DNA of 15,320 nucleotides from Candidatus Hydrogenedentes bacterium CG07_land_8_20_14_0_80_42_17 (GTDB taxonomy: Bacteria; UBA8481), in contig PEWQ01000142.1 of assembly GCA_002780065.1 (NCBI GenBank), positions 1-15,320 of the forward strand, written 5' to 3'. Below the pieces are notes generated by a model. The model worked only from the letters and a program-made list of their open reading frames with translations, did no database searches and was not told the origin of the DNA. Position 1 is the stretch's first letter. Each line of letters opens with the position of its first letter. Positions 5,808 through 12,510 of the stretch are shown here, piece by piece. The position numbers were made by a program, and so were the translations under genes.

Positions 5808-7751
5808 CTTCGCCAAAGGAATCCTGACTCCGAATTTTGCTCCACTTCCGGTGTTTTCGACAATTGCACTGCCGCCATGCGCTTCGGCAAGCAATTTCAC
5901 AATAGACAAACCGAGTCCGATATGACTTTTCTTCCCAGCTGTATCTGCTCGATAATACTTTTCGAAAATTCTCGGAAGGCATTTCTCACCTATTCCTTCT
6001 CCATCATCAATAACCTCTATCAAGGCATAATCAGATTCAATCGAAAGCTTTACGGAAACAATTTTATTTGCAAACCGAATCGCATTACCCAAAAGATTAC
6101 CCATGATTTGATGTAGTTTGTCGGCGTCAGCATAAACCAATATTGAAGATTCACTTGATTCAAAAAGTATGGAACGTTCCGCCCGAATTGCCAAAGGCTT
6201 AAAACTTTCAACCGCAGATAAAGCAATCGGCACGAGATCTAATTTTATTTTCGTGACATGCAGTTCTTCGTTCTCTGCTCTCGCAAGGTCAAGAAGGTTT
6301 TCTATTAGCCGACTCAACCTCTGTAAATTTCGTCTGACTATTTCAGCAAGTTTTCCTTCGCGTTCAAAGATCTTTTCTTTTCTCTTTGAAAACTCGGAAA
6401 GCAAGCTTTCAATCGCGCCAATAGTCACTGCAATAGGGGATCTCAGTTCATGTCCTATAGCGACAAAAAACTCTTTTCTTCGAATCTCAGCAGACTTCAA
6501 CTTTTCATTGGCCGTTCTCAGCTCAACATTCGCTTTCTTAAAATCATCAGCAAGTCTGTGAATCTCTTCCATAGTCTTGTATCTTTCAGTGACATCTCTG
6601 CAATCTAATAGGATTTTTATTTCATCTTCCTTTTCCGAGATATTCACTGCGTTCGTCTCGATAATTCTCAACTCGCCGTCTTTGCGCTTTACTCGACAAA
6701 CCATTGTCTTATTTGCGGATTTTGCCGCGGCAATTCTTGCAAAATCTTTTTGAGCTTTGTTCCTGTCTTCCGGATGAACTCGCTCTATAATCACTGAATT
6801 CAAAGATTCTTCATTTGAATAACCGAAAATATTTTCTGCGGAATCGTTTTGAAATATAATTTTACCGGCATCATCGGTAACAATAATCGCATCAAATATG
6901 TGACGAATTAAAGATTGAGTCTTTTCCTTTTCAGAAAGTTTTCGCGCAGTAATATCACGTATGACTGCTACAGAATTCCATAAGTTTTCCCTCTTCACCG
7001 CAGAAACGGAAATTTCAATTGGAAATTCCGTGTCGTCCCGGCGCATTGCAGTAAGCTCCAGGGGCTTTCCTACGGCATTTCCCTCACCGGTCTCCAAAAA
7101 TCTTTTGATGCCGGCTTTATACTTTTCTCTATATCTTGCCGGACATATTGTATCGTGAAGATCTTTTCCAATCGCTTCAGCTTCGGAGTATCCAAACATT
7201 TTTTCAGCCGCCTTATTCCAAAAGGAAATAGCGCCTCGTTCATCCATCATGATTATTGCATCAAGTAGAAAATCGCTAACTGCTCTGAACTTATTTTCGC
7301 TCGATCTCAAAGCGTTTTCGCTTCTCTTCAATGCCTCTTCAGCCCGTATCTGATCCGTCACATCAAGACATACTCCGTCCCAGATTATTCCGCCTTGATT
7401 GTCCGACATCGGCATTGAATTCCATTCAATCCATCTTACGGAGCCGTCATAAACTTTTATTCTGCAGATATGATGAAAAGGAGAGATAGATTCAGCCGCT
7501 CTCTTCTCTTTTTCAAGTGCATCTTTTACATCTTCACTTACAACCATGCCGTAAAGCGGAGTCGCATCGTTACATAATATTTCTGCCGAAATTCCGAAAA
7601 GCTTTTCCATACCTTTACTTACATATTCGAATCTGCGGTTCCCGTCTGCAGAATGAATCAACCTATAAACTGCTCCGTGAGGAAGATTATCGACAAGTGT
7701 CCTGATGTGTTCTGCGTTAGAAAAGAAGTCATCATTAGGTTTATTTTTCAT
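5799..7751 (-). CDS. Three-PAS cytoplasmic sensor histidine kinase
   Basis: This 650-residue kinase senses a signal through PAS domains and autophosphorylates a histidine for transfer to a response regulator. Three PAS/PAC modules lie at about 16-140, 152-272 and 278-395; the first ends in the PAC-like WDGVCLDVTDQIRAEEA and the second in SVAVIRDITARK. A short coiled coil (about 396-425) leads to HisKA with the H-box AIGHELRSP, phospho-acceptor H434. The HATPase part has the N-box NLLGNAIRFAN (552-562), G1 DDGEGIG (582-588), F-box FEKYYRAD (596-603) and G2 GLGLSIV (612-618). No membrane helix is present, so it is soluble. No response regulator is adjacent. It starts 43 bp after the slipin gene with only a weak GGGAAAG ribosome site and may be co-transcribed. 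Its last codons lie in a repeat. Confidence 0.95.
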   Translation of the reverse strand: MKNKPNDDFFSNAEHIRTLVDNLPHGAVYRLIHSADGNRRFEYVSKGMEKLFGISAEILCNDATPLYGMVVSEDVKDALEKEKRAAESISPFHHICRIKVYDGSVRWIEWNSMPMSDNQGGIIWDGVCLDVTDQIRAEEALKRSENALRSSENKFRAVSDFLLDAIIMMDERGAISFWNKAAEKMFGYSEAEAIGKDLHDTICPARYREKYKAGIKRFLETGEGNAVGKPLELTAMRRDDTEFPIEISVSAVKRENLWNSVAVIRDITARKLSEKEKTQSLIRHIFDAIIVTDDAGKIIFQNDSAENIFGYSNEESLNSVIIERVHPEDRNKAQKDFARIAAAKSANKTMVCRVKRKDGELRIIETNAVNISEKEDEIKILLDCRDVTERYKTMEEIHRLADDFKKANVELRTANEKLKSAEIRRKEFFVAIGHELRSPIAVTIGAIESLLSEFSKRKEKIFEREGKLAEIVRRNLQRLSRLIENLLDLARAENEELHVTKIKLDLVPIALSAVESFKPLAIRAERSILFESSESSILVYADADKLHQIMGNLLGNAIRFANKIVSVKLSIESDYALIEVIDDGEGIGEKCLPRIFEKYYRADTAGKKSHIGLGLSIVKLLAEAHGGSAIVENTGSGAKFGVRIPLAKNA

Positions 7752-7794
7752 AAATAAACTTTCCCGCCAATAAGTCAGTCAACTCCTGCAGTCA

Positions 7795-8556
7795 TTATTT
7801 TTCTATAAGGTTCTTCATGAAATCGATTGGCAAAGGAAATACAATCGTAGAAGACTTTCCCGAAGAAATCTCAACAAGAGTTTGAAGATAGCGCAGTTGA
7901 AGCGCAGTTTTAGTCTCTTCGATCACTTTCGCGGCGGCCGATAACTTCGCAGCGGCTTGGAATTCTCCGTCGGCTCCGATGATCTTTGCGCGCTTCTCGC
8001 GTTCCGCCTCAGCCTGCTTTGCAAGCGCGCGGCGCATCTCGTCAGGAAGTTCGATATCCTTGATCTCAACCACAGATACCTTCACACCCCATGCATCTGT
8101 CTGTTCGTCAATAATCTTTTGCAGAGCCTGACAAATCTTTTCTCTTTCAGCCAAAATCTCATCGAGTTCATGCTGACCGAGAACATTGCGCAAAGTCGTC
8201 TGAGCAAAGAGGCTGGTGGCAACATAATGATTTGCAACCTTGATAACTGCGGCAACGGGATCCATTACGTTGAAATAGATAACGGCATTAACTCTAATCG
8301 TAACGTTGTCCTTCGTAATCACTTCCTGAGGCGGCACGTCAAGGGTAACGATTCGGAGATCAACTCTGAGCATTCTATCCACAATAGGAATAATGAACTG
8401 AAGTCCCGCGCTCTTCGTTGCCGCAATTCGGCCGAGCCTGAATATCACTCCGCGTTCATACTCATTTAAAATCCGCACAGACATGCTCAAAACAACAATG
8501 AGTAAAAAAAGTATTGTGATCAAAACCATCACACCTATTCCAAATATCGCCGGCAT
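7795..8556 (-). CDS. Slipin / SPFH-domain membrane protein
   Basis: The 253-residue protein belongs to the prokaryotic stomatin (slipin) family. One N-terminal membrane helix (about residues 4-27) is followed by the SPFH core opening with [15 protein letters not shown], containing [22 protein letters not shown] and ending in [24 protein letters not shown] charged helical stretch ([20 protein letters not shown]) follows and should form oligomers. Such proteins organise membrane microdomains and, in archaeal homologues, are cleaved by the partner NfeD protease. The NfeD gene ends only 3 bp upstream, and the Shine-Dalgarno AAGGAAGG overlaps the end of that gene, so the two are translationally linked. 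Length and domain order are normal for the family. Confidence 0.94.
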   Translation of the reverse strand: MPAIFGIGVMVLITILFLLIVVLSMSVRILNEYERGVIFRLGRIAATKSAGLQFIIPIVDRMLRVDLRIVTLDVPPQEVITKDNVTIRVNAVIYFNVMDPVAAVIKVANHYVATSLFAQTTLRNVLGQHELDEILAEREKICQALQKIIDEQTDAWGVKVSVVEIKDIELPDEMRRALAKQAEAEREKRAKIIGADGEFQAAAKLSAAAKVIEETKTALQLRYLQTLVEISSGKSSTIVFPLPIDFMKNLIEK

Positions 8557-8559
8557 AAA

Positions 8560-9888
8560 TTACCTTCCTTTCTCTTCGTCAGTTCGAACCTTCAAAATCC
8601 GTTCGCTGACAGAGTCCACAATAACAACTTTCCCTTGTTCCACATCTCCGGAGATGCTTTCAGCCTCCCATAATGCGCCGTCCGCAAAAATCATTCCGGT
8701 CGGATTGAGCTCAGTCTTTGCTCTTCCCCTCATTCCAATCAGCCCTTCTTTTCCCATCTTCAGCGGGCTTCTTAATGTCTTCAAAGTAAACCACGCAAAG
8801 ATCATAGTGAGAGCCGCCACACCTAAAATCATCGGTAATACTATTCCCATCTTCACCTCTTGAGCCGCACCGTAATATCGTCCTGCATCAACCATAATAA
8901 ATCCGCCCAATACCAAAGCTATAATTCCACCCATCGTTAAAATTCCGTGCGACTGAATCTTCAATTCGAGAATCAGCATGATGAGTCCGAGCAGTAAAAG
9001 CAAAATGCCTCCGATATGTATCGGAAGCGCGGAAAGTGAAAGAAGACCGAGAAGCAGGCAAATCGACCCTGCGACCGCGCCAAGCCCAATCCCAGGACTG
9101 GCGAATTCATATATGAGCCCCATGACTCCGAGCGACATAAGAATATAAGCGACCGTCGGATTTGCAATAGCATCGAGAAAAGTTTCTGCTCTGGATAAAG
9201 GCAGTTCAGTCACTGAACACCCTGACGTGATTACGGTATCTTTTCGGTTTTCATGGTTTATGTAATAACCGTCCAGTTTTTTGAGAAGGTCCGGAAAGTC
9301 GTTTGCGAGAAGATCGATAGCTTTGGTCTCTTTAGCTTCCTCTGCTGTGAGATTAATTGAAGAGCGAATAGACTCTTCGGCAAAATTAATATTTCTGTTT
9401 CTTCGTTGAGAAAGCGACTTAGCAAGCGCAACTAATGTATTTATTACCTTGTCCTCCATCGGGCCCTCTATCTTTTCACCCTGTCCTCCGACAGGATGAG
9501 CGGCGCCAATGGTTGTTCCAGGTGTCATTACTGCTATGTCTCCGGCAAGTACAATAAAAGTTCCGGCTGATGTTGCCGAGGCGGCTTGAGGCGATACGAA
9601 TGTGACTACTGGAATGGAAGAATTAACCATCGTTTCAACTATCTTTTCCATTGAATCAACAAGTCCGCCCGGCGTATTTATCGAAATGACTATTAATCGC
9701 GCGCCTGCATCTTTGGCATCGTCAAATGAGTTTTTGATGTATCTGACTTTTATCGGATTGATAACGCCTTCGAGATAAATGTGATAGATCACTCCGTTGT
9801 CTGCCGAAGCAGGAATCAAGAAGATGGAAAATAAAGCAATAAATAAAAGACACAATAATAATTTAGAAATGTTAAAAAACGATTTCAT
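8560..9888 (-). CDS. nfeD: NfeD-type membrane-bound serine protease (long form)
   Basis: The 442-residue protein is a long-form NfeD homologue (NfeD1b). A signal peptide (about 1-29, ending PASA) leads to a ClpP-class protease domain facing the periplasm. Aligning from memory with the archaeal PH1510 protease, the catalytic serine is S107 in ATSAGTFI and the lysine is K157 in ALAKSLSQ. Four to five membrane helices follow (about 240-390), with a C-terminal soluble OB-fold NfeD domain (GLIGMRGRAKTELNPTGMIF onward). The family cleaves its slipin partner at a hydrophobic site; the slipin gene follows directly. There is no Shine-Dalgarno sequence before the ATG; a TTGACA and a weak -10 box place the likely transcription start at the start codon. 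The catalytic dyad is intact, so an active enzyme is expected. Confidence 0.94.
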   Translation of the reverse strand: MKSFFNISKLLLCLLFIALFSIFLIPASADNGVIYHIYLEGVINPIKVRYIKNSFDDAKDAGARLIVISINTPGGLVDSMEKIVETMVNSSIPVVTFVSPQAASATSAGTFIVLAGDIAVMTPGTTIGAAHPVGGQGEKIEGPMEDKVINTLVALAKSLSQRRNRNINFAEESIRSSINLTAEEAKETKAIDLLANDFPDLLKKLDGYYINHENRKDTVITSGCSVTELPLSRAETFLDAIANPTVAYILMSLGVMGLIYEFASPGIGLGAVAGSICLLLGLLSLSALPIHIGGILLLLLGLIMLILELKIQSHGILTMGGIIALVLGGFIMVDAGRYYGAAQEVKMGIVLPMILGVAALTMIFAWFTLKTLRSPLKMGKEGLIGMRGRAKTELNPTGMIFADGALWEAESISGDVEQGKVVIVDSVSERILKVRTDEEKGR

Positions 9889-9894
9889 AATTGG

Positions 9895-9922
9895 AGTTTA
9901 TTATTTATATGTTTATTGTCAA
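9895..9922 (-). promoter_or_regulatory. Candidate promoter of the nfeD-slipin operon
   Basis: On the minus strand a perfect -35 TTGACA (9917-9922) is followed after 16 bases by TAAACT (9895-9900, four of six matches to TATAAT), then six bases and the nfeD ATG. The six-base -10-to-ATG gap is the same as at moaA and the gene at 4716, so transcription would start near the ATG and no Shine-Dalgarno sequence is present. The -10 is weak, so this is a candidate only. Confidence 0.5.
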
Positions 9923-9988
9923 TTTATTCTGAACCTGAAGTTTTCCGAAAAAAAGTAAATAATTAAACCTCAGTCCCTCGTTCCCCTC

Positions 9989-10008
9989 GCTCTGAAGGTG
10001 CGAAGAGC
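9989..10008 (-). repeat. Small hairpin resembling the 43-bp repeat
   Basis: The minus strand reads GCTCT, a ten-base loop TCGCACCTTC, then AGAGC. The loop and adjacent bases (CTTCGCACCTTC) are shared with the 43-bp repeats at 4423 and 4602, so this may be a decayed relative. It lies just downstream of the zinc-ribbon gene. No T-run follows, so it is not a standard intrinsic terminator. Confidence 0.35.
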
Positions 10009-10017
10009 TCTCACAAG

Positions 10018-10377
10018 TCACTTATTCTTGTCGAATTTAATCCTCGATAATATCTTTGAAAAGGCCTTAGCAAGCCGTTCTCTGCACTGTTTGCAAAAAC
10101 GGCCTGTGACAATCTTCTGGCCGCACTCTTCGCACGTAATTTCAAGAGCCGTAAATTCTTCCGCTAGCAATCTTCCTTTTCGCACGTAATGAAGTATCTC
10201 ATCCGGTTCAAGCCCTGATATTTTAGACATCTCTTCGACACTAGCATCCGAATGAGAATCAATATATCTCTTTATCAGATCCAGCCGTTCATTTTCCTCG
10301 TTGCGGCACTTCGCGCAGACCTCATAGCGCTCTCTGGCAAATAACTCACCACACCGCGGACATCTGCTTAAACTCAT
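10018..10377 (-). CDS. YvyF-like zinc-ribbon/HTH protein
   Basis: The 119-residue protein has two four-cysteine zinc sites around a helical middle. Site one is C6, C9, C21 and C24 (CPRC...CAKC). Site two is C82, C85, C95 and C98 (CEEC...CKQC). Residues about 45-70 (ASVEEMSKISGLEPDEI) look like a helix-turn-helix. The whole plan, including the GRL segment before the second zinc site, resembles the flagellar-operon protein YvyF (TIGR03826) of Firmicutes, whose function is poorly known. Here no flagellar gene is nearby. The ATG follows the M48 gene with only one base after its TAA, and AAAGGTAG inside that gene serves as ribosome site, so expression is coupled to the envelope peptidase. A regulatory or scaffold role is inferred; DNA binding is unproven. 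Confidence 0.72.
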   Translation of the reverse strand: MSLSRCPRCGELFARERYEVCAKCRNEENERLDLIKRYIDSHSDASVEEMSKISGLEPDEILHYVRKGRLLAEEFTALEITCEECGQKIVTGRFCKQCRERLAKAFSKILSRIKFDKNK

Positions 10378-10378
10378 A

Positions 10379-11599
10379 TTAAGAAACTACCTTTCTTATC
10401 GAAGTAATCTTCCATACAAAAGGTTCAGGCTTAACAAACTCAAAGTAAATCCGTCCATTCTCTTTTGTAACTGTTCCATTCGTTTTCAAAACCTCGAACT
10501 GATAATCACATTTTGCTACGCCTCCGGTACGGCGAGGCTCAGTCTCAATATTCGAAAACTTATATGTAATTCTTTTAGCTTGCGAGAGCAGAGAAGACAA
10601 TTCGCTCATGTAATCACTCTTTGTCTTCCCGTTGTCATCGCGATAGTTGTCATCAAGAGAGCGCTCGACCAAATCTTTTTGTCCGCGCATAACGCCGATT
10701 CTCAAATTTTCAATCACTGCCGCCATCTCTTCGCCGCCTTGATATTGAGCATGCGGCGCGGCAATGCGCTGAAAACTCTCGACGCCGCGAATGTTCGTCC
10801 CTGGCGGAATTCCACCCCATACGTCTTCTTTCTGAATGCGAGGAATCCAACTCTTTATGTGTTCCACCCTATCCTTAGTCAATGGATGCGACTGCAGAAA
10901 TTGCTCCGCCTTCATTGGATTTCTTTTCTCCAATTCCAAAATTCCTTCCATTGCGCCTATCATTCCGTTTGGATCGTATCCTGACCGATATAAATATTTC
11001 GCTCCAAGAATGTCCGCTTGGTCCTCATCTCCTCTCGAATAGCCGAGAAAGATTAGATTCGTGGATATACCGACTGCATTCCACATATCATCATTAACTT
11101 TGTCGCCTAAAACCAAGGCAAGCGCGGTAAAACCAATTTGAGTTAAAGTCGCGTTCTGAATCTGCTTTGCAGAATGCCGAGCCGCAACGTGACCTACTTC
11201 GTGTCCGACTACTCCGGCTAGCTCAGCTTCATCATCGAGTATTCCTAAAATGCCTCGAGTGATATAAACATGTCCGCCCGGAGTTGCAAATGCATTCGCA
11301 ATCGGAGAATCTAAAACCTTGAACTTGTATTGAATGTGCGGCCTATCTGAATTTCTTGCGAGCACCTGTCCTATCCTGTCAACATAAGCAGTCAGCTCCG
11401 CGTCTTGATACACCGAGTATTCACGCTCAACTTCCTTCGCAACTTCTTCTCCGATCGCTATCTCTCTCTTTTCGGATACGAGCCAAACATTGGTCTCGAC
11501 AGGCTGGAGCTGATCGCGTTGAGAACACGATGAAGTGAAAGGCGTCAAAAGCAAAACTACAAATAATAGTTTAAAAGTTTTTATCATATTTTTTCTCAT
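10379..11599 (-). CDS. Lipoprotein M48 metalloprotease with C-terminal NTF2-like domain
   Basis: This 406-residue zinc protease resembles BepA/LoiP enzymes of envelope quality control. A lipoprotein signal ends in the lipobox FTSSC with C25 as the lipidated residue, so it is anchored to a membrane on the periplasmic side. The zinc motif is HEVGH (H133, E134, H137), and the third ligand is E192 in YSRGDEDQAD. The typical SHPLTKDRVEH segment is at about 237-247. Residues about 290-406 are extra: their pattern (a helical start, then YKFSNIE, KCDYQFEV, NGRIYFEFV, FVWKITSI strands) suggests an NTF2/SnoaL-like fold. Its ATG directly follows the TAA of the DUF3108 gene, with AAAGGAG nine bases before it, so the two are co-translated. 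Catalytic residues are intact. Confidence 0.9.
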   Translation of the reverse strand: MRKNMIKTFKLLFVVLLLTPFTSSCSQRDQLQPVETNVWLVSEKREIAIGEEVAKEVEREYSVYQDAELTAYVDRIGQVLARNSDRPHIQYKFKVLDSPIANAFATPGGHVYITRGILGILDDEAELAGVVGHEVGHVAARHSAKQIQNATLTQIGFTALALVLGDKVNDDMWNAVGISTNLIFLGYSRGDEDQADILGAKYLYRSGYDPNGMIGAMEGILELEKRNPMKAEQFLQSHPLTKDRVEHIKSWIPRIQKEDVWGGIPPGTNIRGVESFQRIAAPHAQYQGGEEMAAVIENLRIGVMRGQKDLVERSLDDNYRDDNGKTKSDYMSELSSLLSQAKRITYKFSNIETEPRRTGGVAKCDYQFEVLKTNGTVTKENGRIYFEFVKPEPFVWKITSIRKVVS

Positions 11600-12379
11600 T
11601 TATTCAGACTCCTTTACTCCTAACATACTTTCCAAGTTAGCCACAACAGAGCCGACCGGAATGGCGGTCCTGACTCGAATCGGAATGTGCCGCTTGTCAT
11701 CGGTCATCCAAACTAAAAGCCTTCCCTTCTTGACAAAAATTCCGTCGGATTGGAGCTTAGGTTCAATAACATAACAATTGAACTCGCCTGCCGGAACCCT
11801 GACTCTTTCGCGCTTCTGAACCTCAACCTCCATTGTATAACTTCTTCGGCCGTCATGAACCGGAATCTTCAAAATATCTCCAACAGTGAAAGATTGAGTC
11901 CGAACATAATAAAGAGCTCCAAGCACATCTTTGACAAATGCCTGAACTACCTGCGGAGCGCTTTTATTTCCATCGTCATTGCGAACGGCTTTTCTCGACT
12001 CGTGATCGAATGTCGTCACTTCATTGTTTCTGTAATTGCCTTCTCTCTGATACTTTTCATACCTCCAGCAGAACAAACCTTCTTTGTCGACATAGGAGAC
12101 AATAGTGTCGCGGACGCGGTAGAAAAACCAGTCGGCAGAATGAGTCGTGCTTTTAATCCTCAAAGCCTTCCTGCCGTTCCAATCAACTTCATCCTCTACC
12201 TGCATCACCGTAGTCCCTGCCCTAATCGGACCGTATTTGACTGCAAATGTTAATTTTTCTCCTACGCTCCATGCATCATTTCGAACCTTTGGATACTCAA
12301 ATGCCGCAGAGGCCGAGATTAAAACAAGCAGAGAAAAAATAAATATTGAAATAAATTTTCCTATAAATTTTCGCAACAT
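11600..12379 (-). CDS. Secreted DUF3108 protein
   Basis: The 259-residue protein has a Sec signal peptide (about 1-26, ending SASAA) and then a DUF3108 domain: WSVGEKLTFAVKYGPIRAGT opens the beta-rich fold, with ALRIKSTTHSADWFFYRVRDTI and IPVHDGRRSYTMEVEVQKRE further on. Family function is unknown; members are periplasmic or outer-membrane-associated in Gram-negative bacteria and resemble lipid-binding beta-barrel-like folds. The start at 12379 is preferred because GGGGTGA lies just before it and the signal peptide begins there; a frame extension to 12466 would add 29 residues in front of the signal peptide. It is the first gene of a coupled trio with the M48 peptidase and the zinc-ribbon protein, which suggests an envelope job. 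Confidence 0.85.
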   Translation of the reverse strand: MLRKFIGKFISIFIFSLLVLISASAAFEYPKVRNDAWSVGEKLTFAVKYGPIRAGTTVMQVEDEVDWNGRKALRIKSTTHSADWFFYRVRDTIVSYVDKEGLFCWRYEKYQREGNYRNNEVTTFDHESRKAVRNDDGNKSAPQVVQAFVKDVLGALYYVRTQSFTVGDILKIPVHDGRRSYTMEVEVQKRERVRVPAGEFNCYVIEPKLQSDGIFVKKGRLLVWMTDDKRHIPIRVRTAIPVGSVVANLESMLGVKESE

Positions 12380-12481
12380 TTTCACCCCGAATATAAGAAT
12401 ATTATCGAAGAACAAGTGCAATTGGAATGCCTGAATTAGAAAAAAATTGTAAGTTTTTTTACACAAAGCATTTTGATGCGC

Positions 12482-12501
12482 AAAAATAATACGTTCCGTA
12501 T
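12482..12501 (-). terminator. Weak intrinsic terminator after the TPR gene
   Basis: About ten bases after the TPR gene stop, the minus strand reads ATACG, loop GAA, CGTAT, then TATTTTT. The stem is only 5 bp with two G-C pairs, so efficiency would be low. It fits a transcript boundary between the TPR gene and the DUF3108 operon. Confidence 0.4.
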
Positions 12502-12510
12502 AAACTCCGA

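Noticed and set aside
5639-5890. Open frame through the 17-bp array on the minus strand
   Set aside because: The predicted peptide is a translation of tandem repeats and overlaps the sensor-kinase gene in another frame; no ribosome site or family.
5754-6116. 120-codon plus-strand open frame
   Set aside because: It is a shadow of the sensor-kinase ATPase region, with no recognisable domain.
9989-10008. Intrinsic terminator of the zinc-ribbon gene
   Set aside because: A stem exists but there is no T-run after it on the minus strand.
12380-12466. 29-residue upstream extension of the DUF3108 protein
   Set aside because: It would place residues before a clear signal peptide and has no ribosome site, while GGGGTGA precedes 12379.
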